DNA from: Alphaproteobacteria bacterium
GTDB taxonomy: Bacteria > Pseudomonadota > Alphaproteobacteria > Rhodobacterales > Rhodobacteraceae
Length of the DNA stretch: 64,000 nt
Assembly: GCA_030428355.1 (NCBI GenBank)
Contig: JAUIBL010000001.1
Location: 62,001-126,000 of the forward strand
Reading direction: 5' to 3'
Numbering within the stretch: position 1 is the first letter of the stretch; every line of letters begins with the position of its first letter. The notes beneath the pieces are model-generated. The model did no database searches. It was not told the origin of the DNA and saw nothing but the letters and a program-made list of their open reading frames with translations. The translations under genes and the position numbers were made by a program. Below are positions 38,808 to 47,818 of the stretch, one piece after another.

Positions 38808-40781
38808 TTGGCACATCTGACCATGGGCGCAGAAGGTCTGCGCTCGGTTCCGGCGCTGTTGGCGCGCAACGCTTCGCAGTTTGGCGCATCGCCCGCCTAC
38901 CGCGAAAAGGAATATGGCATTTGGCAAAGCTGGACCTGGGCGGAAACCGCCAAGGAGGTCGAGGCGCTGGCACTGGGTCTGCTGAACCTGGGTGTGAACG
39001 AAGGTGATTTCATCGCCATCATCGGGCGCAACCGGCCTTACCTATATTGGTCGATGGTCGCCGCGCAATCCGTGGGGGCGATCCCTGTGCCGCTCTATCA
39101 GGACGCGGTGGCCGAAGAGATGGAATACGTGCTGGATCATTGCGGCGCGCGCTTTGCCATTGTCAGCGATCAGGAGCAGGTGGACAAGGTGATCGAGGTG
39201 CAGGACCGCTTGCACCAGTTCGAACACATGATCTATCTCGACCCGCGCGGCCTGCGGAAATACGACCATCGCCGGTTGCATCAGTTCAGCCATGTGCAGA
39301 ACCAGGGTCGCGCCGCCTATGATGAATATATCAACGACTTGCAGGCACGCACCGCCAGGCTGGATTACGACAGCACCTGCGTGATGCTCTACACCTCCGG
39401 CACCACCGGCAAGCCCAAGGGTGTGGTGCTGTCGAACCGCAACATCATCGAGACCGCCAAGGCGTCGTCGGACTTCGACCATCTGCGGGCCGATGACGAG
39501 GTTCTGGCCTACCTGCCGATGGCGTGGGTCGGCGATTTCATCTTCTCGATCGGGCAGGCCTATTGGACGGGCTTCTGCGTCAACTGTCCGGAAAGCCCGG
39601 AGACCATGATGACGGACCTGCGCGAGATCGCACCGTCCTATTACTTTGCGCCACCACGCGTGTTCGAGACACAGCTCACGCAGATCATGATCCGCATGGA
39701 AGACAGCGGCGCGTTCAAGAAAAAGACGTTCGACTATTTCATGGACCATGCCCGCAAGGTCGGCCCGGCGATCCTCGATGGACATCCGGTCAGTACTCTG
39801 GACCGGCTGAAATACAAGCTGGGCGAGGTGATGGTCTACGGGCCGTTGAAAAACGCGCTGGGCTTTTCGAACGTGCGCGTGGGCTATACGGCGGGTGAGG
39901 CGATCGGCCCTGAGATCTTTGATTTCTATCGCTCTTTGGGCATCAACCTGAAGCAGCTCTACGGCCAGACCGAAGCGTCGGTCTTCATCACCCAGCAGCC
40001 GGACGGCGAAGTGCGGTCGGACACGGTGGGTGTGCCGTCGCCGGGTGTGGAGATCCGCATCGCAGAGAATGGCGAAGTGTTCTACCGTTCGCCCGGTGTC
40101 TTTGTTGAGTACTACAAGAACGCGGAATCGACGGCCGATACGAAGGACCCGGAAGGCTGGGTTGCTACAGGCGATGCCGGGTTCATCGAAGAGGCCACCG
40201 GGCATCTGCGCATCATCGACCGCGCCAAGGACGTGGGCGCGATGGCAGATGGTGCGATGTTCGCGCCAAAATATGTGGAGAACAAGCTCAAGTTCTATCC
40301 GAATATCTTGGAAGCGGTGGTCTTTGGCGCAGGGCGCGATCGCTGCTGTGCCTTCATCAACATCGACCTGACGGCGGTTGGCAACTGGGCGGAGCGCAAC
40401 AACATCGCCTACGCGTCCTATCAGGAGCTCGCGGGGCACAAGCAGGTGCTAGACACGATTCAGGCGCATATCGAAGAGGTCAACGCGAGCGTGGCACAGG
40501 ACGAGATGCTGTCGGGATGCCAGGTGCACCGTTTCCTTGTGCTGCACAAGGAGCTGGATGCGGATGACGGCGAACTGACCCGCACGCGCAAGGTGCGTCG
40601 CAAGATCATCGGCGAGAAGTTCGAGGATCTGGTGAACGCTCTCTATGACGGATCGACCTCGGTCTATACCGAGACGGAAGTCACCTATGAGGACGGGCGC
40701 AAGGGCAAGATCAAGGCGACGCTGGAAATCCGTGACGCCAAGGTCGTCGCGGCCACACCGCAGCGGATGGCGGCGGAATGA
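38808..40781 (+). CDS. AMP-binding long-chain-type acyl-CoA ligase
   Basis: A 657-residue adenylate-forming ligase. Canonical P-loop YTSGTTGKPKG (about residues 193-204), then YLPMAWVGDFIFSIGQAYWT, GYTAGEAIG, YGQTEAS (A5), and the hinge VATGDAGFIEEATGHLRIID with the A8 Asp. It activates a carboxylic acid with ATP and CoA. Start is TTG at 38808, seven bases after GGAGG; ATG at 38823 is less well placed. It heads the Liv-type transporter operon and is divergent from the kinase. Substrate class (fatty, aromatic or other acid) cannot be read reliably. Confidence 0.92.
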   Translation: MAHLTMGAEGLRSVPALLARNASQFGASPAYREKEYGIWQSWTWAETAKEVEALALGLLNLGVNEGDFIAIIGRNRPYLYWSMVAAQSVGAIPVPLYQDAVAEEMEYVLDHCGARFAIVSDQEQVDKVIEVQDRLHQFEHMIYLDPRGLRKYDHRRLHQFSHVQNQGRAAYDEYINDLQARTARLDYDSTCVMLYTSGTTGKPKGVVLSNRNIIETAKASSDFDHLRADDEVLAYLPMAWVGDFIFSIGQAYWTGFCVNCPESPETMMTDLREIAPSYYFAPPRVFETQLTQIMIRMEDSGAFKKKTFDYFMDHARKVGPAILDGHPVSTLDRLKYKLGEVMVYGPLKNALGFSNVRVGYTAGEAIGPEIFDFYRSLGINLKQLYGQTEASVFITQQPDGEVRSDTVGVPSPGVEIRIAENGEVFYRSPGVFVEYYKNAESTADTKDPEGWVATGDAGFIEEATGHLRIIDRAKDVGAMADGAMFAPKYVENKLKFYPNILEAVVFGAGRDRCCAFINIDLTAVGNWAERNNIAYASYQELAGHKQVLDTIQAHIEEVNASVAQDEMLSGCQVHRFLVLHKELDADDGELTRTRKVRRKIIGEKFEDLVNALYDGSTSVYTETEVTYEDGRKGKIKATLEIRDAKVVAATPQRMAAE

Positions 40782-40838
40782 TGGCCCGGTTTGCACCGCA
40801 ATCCGACGCCAGCGCCCCAAGAATTTTATGGGCGGGCC

Positions 40839-40864
40839 CGAGAATCTTCGTACGAAGATTCTCG
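40839..40864. repeat. 26-bp perfect palindrome between ligase and livG
   Basis: Arms CGAGAATCTTCG and CGAAGATTCTCG flank a central TA, with no mismatch. It lies 58 bases after the ligase stop and 54 before livG. There is no T-tract, so it is not a standard terminator; it could be an mRNA-stabilising hairpin, an attenuator or a protein-binding site. Confidence 0.7.
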
Positions 40865-40917
40865 AACAACCTTAAGAAATCATGGAGCCACGCGGCAGAT
40901 GCCGGGGGAAGGGCGCA

Positions 40918-41730
40918 ATGAAAGACACCGAAGGATATGTCACCGCAGACGGGCGTCAGATCGGCGGCACGCTCATGGAAATGCGCAACATCACCCTGCG
41001 GTTCGGCGGTGTGGTGGCCATTCAGGACATCAGCTTCGACATCCGCGAAGGCGAAGTGCGCGCCATCATCGGCCCCAACGGCGCGGGCAAGTCGTCCATG
41101 CTCAACGTCATCTCGGGCTTCTACACGCCCTCGGAAGGTGAGGTCTGGTACAAGGGTGCCAAGCGCCCCCCGATGAAACCGTTCGAGGTGGCCCGGCAGG
41201 GTGTGGCGCGGACGTTCCAGAACATCGCGCTGTTTGAAGGGATGACGGTGCTCGACAACGTCATGACCGGGCGGCTGACCCACATGAATGCCGGGATCGC
41301 AAGCCAGGCGCTTTGGTGGGGCAAGGCGCGGGACGAGGAAATGGAGAACCGCGAAAAGGTCGAGCGGGTGATCGACTTCCTCGAGATCCAGAACATCCGC
41401 AAGACGCCGGTGGGCCGTCTGCCCTACGGTCTGAAAAAACGGGTCGAACTGGCCCGCGCGCTGGCGGCAGAACCGTCGCTGCTGCTGCTGGACGAACCGA
41501 TGGCAGGCATGAACGTCGAAGAGAAAGAGGACATGAGCCGCTTCATCCTCGACGTGAACGACGAATTCGGCACCACGATCTGCCTGATCGAACATGACAT
41601 GGGGGTCGTGATGGACCTCTCCGACCGCGTGGTCGTCATGGATTACGGCAAGAAGATCGGCGACGGCACCCCGGACGAGGTGCGCAACAATCAGGATGTG
41701 ATCGACGCCTATCTTGGCGTGCCGCATTGA
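40918..41730 (+). CDS. livG: Branched-chain amino acid-type ABC transporter, ATP-binding protein LivG
   Basis: A 270-residue ATPase. Walker A IIGPNGAGKSSMLNVI, Q-loop ARTFQNIALF, signature LPYGLKKRVELARALA (variant of LSGGQ), Walker B LLLLDEPMAGMN and switch His in LIEHDMG. Characteristic of the HAAT (Liv) family is the GVARTFQN segment. GGGAAGGG precedes the chosen ATG at 40918. Gene symbol reflects homology, not substrate: a coupled acyl-CoA ligase suggests the importer may not carry amino acids. Confidence 0.9.
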   Translation: MKDTEGYVTADGRQIGGTLMEMRNITLRFGGVVAIQDISFDIREGEVRAIIGPNGAGKSSMLNVISGFYTPSEGEVWYKGAKRPPMKPFEVARQGVARTFQNIALFEGMTVLDNVMTGRLTHMNAGIASQALWWGKARDEEMENREKVERVIDFLEIQNIRKTPVGRLPYGLKKRVELARALAAEPSLLLLDEPMAGMNVEEKEDMSRFILDVNDEFGTTICLIEHDMGVVMDLSDRVVVMDYGKKIGDGTPDEVRNNQDVIDAYLGVPH

Positions 41731-41740
41731 GGGAGCAGAC

Positions 41741-42694
41741 ATGCTGAACGACATTTTCATCGCGCCCTTCGCGGATATGATTTCCGCACCGGACTTCCTG
41801 ATGCAGGTGCTTTGGGAGGGGCTGGTCTCGGGCATTCTCTATGCGTTGATTGCGCTGGGCTTCGTGCTGATCTTCCGGTCGAGCCGCATCTTCAACTTCG
41901 CCCAAGGCATCATGGTGGTGTTTGCCGCGCTGACGCTGGTGGGGCTTTTTGCCATGGGCATCCCCGCATGGATCAGCGTCGGTCTGACGCTGGGTGTCAT
42001 GTTCGTGCTCGCGGTCGCCATCGAACGGGTGGTGCTGCGCCCTCTGGTGGGCCAGCCCGACATCATCCTCTTCATGGCGACCATCGGGATCACGCTCTTC
42101 CTCATTGGCTTTGGTGAGACGATTTTCGGCGGTGAAAACAAGGTCATGATCACCGAAGAACTGGGCATCCCGACGGGTGACACCGTTCTCGAACCCTTCG
42201 GCGGCCTGCTGATCCTGCAGCATCTCGACATCACCGTGGTGGTCGTGGCGACGCTGCTGGTGCTGGCGCTCCTCGCCTTCCTCAACTACACCCAGATGGG
42301 CCGCGCCATCCGCGCGCTGGGCGACGACCATCAGGCGGCGCTGTCAGTGGGGATCAGCCTGCAGACGATCTGGGTGCTGGTCTGGTTCATCGCAGGCATC
42401 ATCGCGCTGGTCACCGGCATCGCTTGGGGCGCGCGCGCCGGTGTGAGCTTTGCGCTTGAGGTGATCGCCTACAAGGCGCTGCCGGTTTTGATGCTGGGCG
42501 GGCTGGAATCCATCACCGGGGCCATCGTCGGCGGGTTGATGATCGGCATCCTCGAAAAGCTGTTCGAGATTTACTGGGGCCAGCCGCTGCTCGGCGGCAA
42601 CACCGAGACGTGGTTCGCCTTCGTGCTGGCCCTTATCGTGCTGCTCTTCCGTCCGCAGGGTCTGTTCGGGGAACGGATCATCGAACGGGTCTAG
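41741..42694 (+). CDS. livH: HAAT-family ABC transporter permease LivH
   Basis: A 317-residue inner-membrane permease with about eight helices. Diagnostic stretches are GLVSGILYALIALGFVLIF, NFAQGIMVVFAALTLVG, and the coupling segment MGRAIRALGDDHQAALSVGI followed by LGGLESITGAIVGGLMIGIL. GGGAG precedes the start at 41741. It lies ten bases after livG and forms the membrane pore with LivM. Confidence 0.93.
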   Translation: MLNDIFIAPFADMISAPDFLMQVLWEGLVSGILYALIALGFVLIFRSSRIFNFAQGIMVVFAALTLVGLFAMGIPAWISVGLTLGVMFVLAVAIERVVLRPLVGQPDIILFMATIGITLFLIGFGETIFGGENKVMITEELGIPTGDTVLEPFGGLLILQHLDITVVVVATLLVLALLAFLNYTQMGRAIRALGDDHQAALSVGISLQTIWVLVWFIAGIIALVTGIAWGARAGVSFALEVIAYKALPVLMLGGLESITGAIVGGLMIGILEKLFEIYWGQPLLGGNTETWFAFVLALIVLLFRPQGLFGERIIERV

Positions 42695-42770
42695 CGCAGC
42701 GCGGGGCGCGCTGTTCGCAGGGGATGCCGGGCAAAGGCCCGGTCTACGGAAAGATCGAAAGTAACATCAC

Positions 42771-43010
42771 ATGGCCAAACTGATCGCAGTTCTGAACGTT
42801 ATCGCCTGGTCCGGCTTCTGGGCCTTCGGATACCTTGCCCTGTCGAGCGGGTCAGAGGCGGGCAGCCAGACGGTTGTCGCCATCCTCTTGGCGGCTCTTG
42901 GCGGTGCGTTGGGGCTTTGGGCGTATTTCTGGCTCATTCGCCATTCCGAGGCGACCGGCTATGCCAAACCGCGCAACCGCGTGACGATCAAGGAAGAGGA
43001 GACCGCCTGA
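42771..43010 (+). CDS. Small membrane protein within the transporter operon
   Basis: A 79-residue protein with two transmembrane helices (LNVIAWSGFWAFGYLALSS and VVAILLAALGGALGLWAYFW) and a basic, cytoplasmic-looking tail (KPRNRVTIKEEETA). I do not recognise a family. Its stop overlaps the livM start (TGATG), which implies translational coupling and probably a stoichiometric link to the permease. Confidence 0.8.
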   Translation: MAKLIAVLNVIAWSGFWAFGYLALSSGSEAGSQTVVAILLAALGGALGLWAYFWLIRHSEATGYAKPRNRVTIKEEETA

Positions 43011-44239
43011 TGCTCTACCGCACGGCTGGCCAGTTCAAGACGAGCTATATCGCCGATCAGGCCCTGTTTCCGGTCAAGCAGGATGCGTTTCTGCTGGGTA
43101 TCATCCTCGCGCTTGCGTGGATCGTGTTCCCGCTGACCGCGTCGGAATTCACCTTCCAGACGCTGCTGATCCCGATCCTGATCTATGCGCTGGCTGCGAT
43201 GGGGCTGAATATCCTGACCGGGTTCGCCGGTCAGCTCAGCCTTGGCACCGGGGCCTTCATGGGGGTGGGGGCCTATGCCTGCTACAAGATGGTCACGCTT
43301 TTTCCGTGGATGAACCCGATTGTCGCGATCCTGCTGTCGGGCGTGTTCAGCGCCGGGATCGGGGTGGCCTTCGGCATTCCCAGCCTGCGGATCAAGGGGT
43401 TCTACCTCGCCATTGCGACGCTTGCCGCGCAGTTCTTCCTTGTCTGGCTGTTCGAAAAATGGTCGTGGCTCTACAACTACAACGCCTCGGGCGCGATTCA
43501 GGTGCCGAACCTTGAAATGTTCGGTGTGTTCGTGTCCGGCCCGCAAGCGGCCTCGGTCACCGAATACTATATCGTGCTGTTTGTGGTCACGCTGCTGACG
43601 CTGCTTTGCATCAACCTCACACGCGGCAATCTGGGCCGCACGTGGAAAGCCACACGCGACATGGACATCGCGGCAGAACTCATTGGGATCAACCTGATGA
43701 AGTCCAAGCTCACTGCCTTTGCCGTCTCGTCCTATGTCGTGGGCGTCGCGGGCGCGCTGTATGTCTTCATGTGGAAAGGTGCGGCAGAGCCCAACGTGTT
43801 CGACATTCCGCTGTCGTTTCAGGTTCTGTTCATCGCCATCATCGGCGGCCTTGGGTCGATCATGGGCAATTACCTTGGCGCGATCCTGATCGTCGGACTG
43901 CCGGTTGTGCTCAACGTGATCGCGGGCACTCAGGTGTTCCAGATGTCTGCGCTGGGCGCAGCGGTTCTTGTGGCTCTGGCGGCGGCGGTGGCCTTTCTCG
44001 GCTGGGTGGCGCGCAGCGGCTGGACGGTTGGCGCGGTGGCAGGCTTCGTCGTGCTGACCCTGATCTACGGCTATGCGCAGACCCAAGGCTTCCGCATCGA
44101 CAGCGCCCTGATCGAGCACATCAACGTGATGATCATCGGCGGGCTGATCATCTTCTTCCTGATCATCGAGCCGCACGGACTGAACCAGCTTTGGCGGTTG
44201 ATCCGTGAAAAACTGATTATCTGGCCCTTCCCGCACTAA
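43010..44239 (+). CDS. livM: HAAT-family ABC transporter permease LivM
   Basis: A 409-residue permease, longer than E. coli-independent LivM cores because of an N-terminal leader and two extra helices near the C-terminus (LGAAVLVALAAAVAFLGWVA and VAGFVVLTLIYGYAQ). Core motifs are LNILTGFAGQLSLGTGAFMG, GIPSLRIKGFYLAIATLAAQ, the coupling helix WKATRDMDIAAELIGINLMK and FIAIIGGLGSIMGNYLGAI. Start at 43010 is coupled to the small membrane gene. Confidence 0.92.
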   Translation: MLYRTAGQFKTSYIADQALFPVKQDAFLLGIILALAWIVFPLTASEFTFQTLLIPILIYALAAMGLNILTGFAGQLSLGTGAFMGVGAYACYKMVTLFPWMNPIVAILLSGVFSAGIGVAFGIPSLRIKGFYLAIATLAAQFFLVWLFEKWSWLYNYNASGAIQVPNLEMFGVFVSGPQAASVTEYYIVLFVVTLLTLLCINLTRGNLGRTWKATRDMDIAAELIGINLMKSKLTAFAVSSYVVGVAGALYVFMWKGAAEPNVFDIPLSFQVLFIAIIGGLGSIMGNYLGAILIVGLPVVLNVIAGTQVFQMSALGAAVLVALAAAVAFLGWVARSGWTVGAVAGFVVLTLIYGYAQTQGFRIDSALIEHINVMIIGGLIIFFLIIEPHGLNQLWRLIREKLIIWPFPH

Positions 44240-44301
44240 GGCGGGCGGGCCCAAGACCAAGAACCTGAAAGCACCATGACAGTTCCAATGGGAGGACAAC
44301 C

Positions 44302-45603
44302 ATGAAACACTTTACCAAACTGGCGATTGCCGCGGCGCTCGGCACCGTGCTTGGCACGGCAGCCGTCGCGCAAGAGCTTTACACACCGAACCTCGCCTAC
44401 CGGACCGGCCCCTTTGCCGCGACAGGTATTCCGCTGATGAACGGTCAGGCGGACTACATGACACTGCTCAACGAGCGCGACGGTGGTGTTGGCGGAGTTC
44501 GGATCAACGCAGAAGAATGCGAGACGGGCTACTCCACCGAAAAAGGTGTGGAATGCTACGAGAAGACCAAAGGTACGGCGATCGTGACCCAGCCCTGGTC
44601 CACTGGCATCACGCTGCAGGTTCTGCCCAAGACCAACGTGGACGAGATCCCGATCCTTGCTCCGGGGTACGGCTTCTCGCCGATGGCCGATGGCAAGGTG
44701 TTCCAGTGGGCGTTCAACATGCCTGCCGGATACTGGGATGCCGCTGATATGATCATCCAGTACCTCGAAGGCGAGGGTGGATCGCTGAGCGGCAAGAAGA
44801 TCGCGTTCCTGCATCTTGACCACCCGTTCGGCAAGGAACCGCTTCCGGTTCTTGAAATGCATGCCGCAGGCAAAGGCTTCGAGCTGCTGCCGATCCCGGT
44901 CGGTCTCAAGGAAATGCAGAACCAGTCCGCACAGTGGTTGCAGATTCGCCGCGAGCGTCCCGATTATGTCGTGATGTGGGGCTGGGGTGCGATGAACGCC
45001 GGGGCCATCACCGAAGCCGTGAAGACCAAGTTCCCGATGGAAAACTTCATCGGCGTCTGGTGGGCCGGACACGATGCGGACCTCAAGCTCGTTGGTGATG
45101 ACGGCAAAGGCTACAAGTCGATTTCGTGGTCTTTCCCGAACCCGGATGCGCCTGTGATGAAGCAGGTCAAGGAAATGGTCTTCGACAAAGGGTTGAGCCA
45201 GTCCAACGAAGAAGAGATGCAGGGCGTTTTCTACGGCCGTGGTCTCGTGATGTCTGCGATCCTCGCGGAAGGCATAAAGAATGCGCAGGAAAACTTCGGC
45301 ACAGGCCAGATCGACGCGACGCAGTTGCGTTGGGGTCTCGAGAACATCAACCTGACCGAAGAGCGGATTGTCGAGCTGGGTCTCGAAGGCATGGTGCCAC
45401 CGTTCTCGACCTCCTGCGGCAACCACACCGGCCATTCGGGTGGCTGGATGCTCGAATGGGACGGTGCCAAGTTCGTCAAGGCGTCTGACCTGCTCAAGCC
45501 AAATGTCGATGCCTATGCCGACTTGATCGCGACTTCGGCTGCAGAATACGCCACCTCGAACGCGCCTTGGGCGATGAACGAAGAGTGCTCGGCCACCAAC
45601 TAA
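44302..45603 (+). CDS. ABC transporter periplasmic substrate-binding protein (LivK-like)
   Basis: A 433-residue type I periplasmic-binding protein with signal peptide (MKHFTKLAIAAALGTVLGTA, cleavage before QELYTPN). Segments GPFAATGIPLMNGQADYMTL, KKIAFLHLDHPFGKEPLPVL and the paired cysteines around ECETGYSTEKGVECY are visible. GGGAGGA precedes the start. It is the specificity component of this importer; sequence resembles the branch found with acyl-CoA ligases rather than classical leucine binders, but ligand is not assignable. Confidence 0.92.
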   Translation: MKHFTKLAIAAALGTVLGTAAVAQELYTPNLAYRTGPFAATGIPLMNGQADYMTLLNERDGGVGGVRINAEECETGYSTEKGVECYEKTKGTAIVTQPWSTGITLQVLPKTNVDEIPILAPGYGFSPMADGKVFQWAFNMPAGYWDAADMIIQYLEGEGGSLSGKKIAFLHLDHPFGKEPLPVLEMHAAGKGFELLPIPVGLKEMQNQSAQWLQIRRERPDYVVMWGWGAMNAGAITEAVKTKFPMENFIGVWWAGHDADLKLVGDDGKGYKSISWSFPNPDAPVMKQVKEMVFDKGLSQSNEEEMQGVFYGRGLVMSAILAEGIKNAQENFGTGQIDATQLRWGLENINLTEERIVELGLEGMVPPFSTSCGNHTGHSGGWMLEWDGAKFVKASDLLKPNVDAYADLIATSAAEYATSNAPWAMNEECSATN

Positions 45604-45675
45604 GGCCACGCTTCGCCACCGGCGGCGACCCGCGCCGCCGGTGGTTTCCCCGAAATTTTATCACTTGGTAAAATC

Positions 45676-46500
45676 ATGCTGGACGCCACACGCACAGACG
45701 AGACCCTGCTCGAGGTCAACAACATCGAGGTGATCTACAATCACGTGATCCTCGTTCTGAAAGGTGTGAGCCTGACCGTGAAGAAAGGCGGCATCACCGC
45801 GCTTCTGGGCGGCAATGGCGCTGGCAAGACCACCACGCTCAAAGCGATCTCGAACCTGCTGCATTCCGAGCGCGGGGAGGTCACCAAGGGCTCGATCATC
45901 TACCAAGGCGAACGGGTGCAGGATCTGGACCCGGCCGCGTTGGTCAAACGCGGCGTGATCCAGGTGATGGAAGGTCGGCATTGTTTCGGCCACCTGACCG
46001 TCGAAGAAAACCTGCTGACCGGGGCCTATACCCGCAAGGATGGCAAGGGCGCCATCGAAGCCGACCTTCAGATGGTCTACGACTATTTCCCCCGCCTGAA
46101 AGAGCGCCGCAAATCGCAGGCTGGCTACACCTCGGGCGGTGAACAACAGATGACAGCAATCGGTCGTGCGCTGATGTCACGCCCCCAGACGATCCTTCTG
46201 GACGAGCCGTCGATGGGTCTCGCGCCGCAGTTGGTGGAACAGATCTTCGAGATCGTGAAATCGGTGAACGAGAATGAAGGCGTGTCCTTCCTTCTGGCTG
46301 AACAGAACACCAACGTGGCCCTGCGCTATGCGCATTACGGCTACATCCTTGAAAACGGGCGCGTCGTGATGGATGGCCCCGCGTCTGAACTGCGCGAGAA
46401 CCCGGACGTCAAGGAATTCTATCTCGGCGTGTCCGACGAAGGCCGCAAATCCTTTCGCGATGTGCGCAGCTACCGCCGCCGCAAACGTTGGCTGGCCTGA
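45676..46500 (+). CDS. livF: Branched-chain amino acid-type ABC transporter, ATP-binding protein LivF
   Basis: A 274-residue second ATPase. Walker A LLGGNGAGKTTTLKAI, signature region YTSGGEQQMTAIGRALM (SGGEQQ), Walker B TILLDEPSMGLAPQLV and switch LAEQNTNVAL, all typical of LivF. The C-terminal basic tail (FRDVRSYRRRKRWLA) is an extension. It lies between the binding protein and the PaaK-like gene. Confidence 0.92.
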   Translation: MLDATRTDETLLEVNNIEVIYNHVILVLKGVSLTVKKGGITALLGGNGAGKTTTLKAISNLLHSERGEVTKGSIIYQGERVQDLDPAALVKRGVIQVMEGRHCFGHLTVEENLLTGAYTRKDGKGAIEADLQMVYDYFPRLKERRKSQAGYTSGGEQQMTAIGRALMSRPQTILLDEPSMGLAPQLVEQIFEIVKSVNENEGVSFLLAEQNTNVALRYAHYGYILENGRVVMDGPASELRENPDVKEFYLGVSDEGRKSFRDVRSYRRRKRWLA

Positions 46501-46547
46501 GGCGCGCGACATTGAACCAAGAACTGACCAGACAAGGCGTTGCTGTC

Positions 46548-47720
46548 ATGAGCACCCATTTCGACGATTTGGAAACCCGCAGCCCGGATCAGCGCGTGGC
46601 GGACCAGCTAGAGGCGCTGAACGCGCTGTTGCCGGCGCACGGGTTTGATCCGCTTGGCGACCTGTCGGACCTTGCCAAACTGCCGGTGCTGCGCAAATCC
46701 GACCTGAGCCAGCGGCAAAAGGACAAGCCACCCTTCGGCGGTCTGCCGGTGTCGAACCTTGCGCATATCTTCCAGTCGCCGGGGCCGATTTATGAACCCG
46801 GTGGTGTGACCCGCGACTGGTGGCGGATGGGCCGGTTTCTGCATGCGGCCGGTTTCGGCACGACGGACATCGTTCAGAACTGCTTTGGCTACCACCTGAC
46901 CCCGGCAGGCATGATCTTTGAGAACGGCGCGCGCGCCGTGGGCGCGGTGGTGCTGCCCGCAGGCACGGGCCAGACCGAATTACAGGTGCTGGCCGCGCAT
47001 GATGTCGGTGTGACGGCCTATGCGGGCACGCCGGATTACCTAAAGGTGATCCTGGAAAAAGCCGACGAGATGGGTGTGCAGCTTGGCATCACCAAAGCGG
47101 CCGTGTCCGGCGGAGCGCTCTTTCCATCGCTGCGGTCTTGGTACAAGGATCGCGGCATTTCCTGCCTTCAGTGCTATGCCACAGCCGATGTCGGGCATAT
47201 CGCCTACGAGACCCCGGCGATGGAGGGGATGATTCTGGACGAAGGCGTGATCGTCGAGATCGTCACGCCCGGTACTGGCGATCCGGTTCCGGAAGGCGAG
47301 GTGGGCGAAGTGCTGGTCACATCGCTGAACCCCGATTATCCGCTTGTCCGCTTCGCCACAGGCGACATGAGCGCCACGATGCCCGGACAAAGCCCCTGCG
47401 GCCGGACAAACGCCCGCATCAAGGGCTGGATGGGCCGCGCCGATCAGACGACCAAGATCAAGGGCATGTTCGTGCGCCCCGAACAGGTGGCCGCCTTGGT
47501 CGCAAAACATGCCGAGATCGACCGCGCCCGTGTCGTGGCCAGCCGCGATGGCGAGATGGACGTGATGACTGTCCGGATTGAAACCGCCGCCGATGATGCC
47601 GCACGGTTCGAGTCGAGCATCGTCGAAACGCTCAAGCTCAAGGGCCGTGTGGAACTGGTGCCGCCGGGGGCCTTGCCGCGGGACGGGCTCGTGATCGAAG
47701 ACGCGCGCAGCTACGACTGA
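46548..47720 (+). CDS. PaaK-like adenylate-forming protein with altered P-loop
   Basis: A 390-residue protein related to phenylacetate-CoA ligase (usually about 430). N-terminal LAKLPVLRKSDLSQRQ and C-terminal hinge/insert regions (EVLVTSLNPDYPLVRFATGD, RADQTTKIKGMFVRPEQVAA, with the mobile Lys region) match PaaK. Where PaaK has the ATP loop SSGTTGKP, this protein has QSPGPIYEPGG (about residues 75-86), so ordinary ATP binding is doubtful. CYATADVGHIAYE replaces the usual YGLSE-type segment. It ends the operon, 48 bases after livF. Confidence 0.85.
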   Translation: MSTHFDDLETRSPDQRVADQLEALNALLPAHGFDPLGDLSDLAKLPVLRKSDLSQRQKDKPPFGGLPVSNLAHIFQSPGPIYEPGGVTRDWWRMGRFLHAAGFGTTDIVQNCFGYHLTPAGMIFENGARAVGAVVLPAGTGQTELQVLAAHDVGVTAYAGTPDYLKVILEKADEMGVQLGITKAAVSGGALFPSLRSWYKDRGISCLQCYATADVGHIAYETPAMEGMILDEGVIVEIVTPGTGDPVPEGEVGEVLVTSLNPDYPLVRFATGDMSATMPGQSPCGRTNARIKGWMGRADQTTKIKGMFVRPEQVAALVAKHAEIDRARVVASRDGEMDVMTVRIETAADDAARFESSIVETLKLKGRVELVPPGALPRDGLVIEDARSYD

Positions 47721-47818
47721 TGGGGTGTTTCGGGGCATATGCCCCGCAATCGGTGCCCGTTATTGGATAACTTTTGCGTTTCATGCGTTAGTCTGCCGAA
47801 AGGACGGAGGACCACCGC

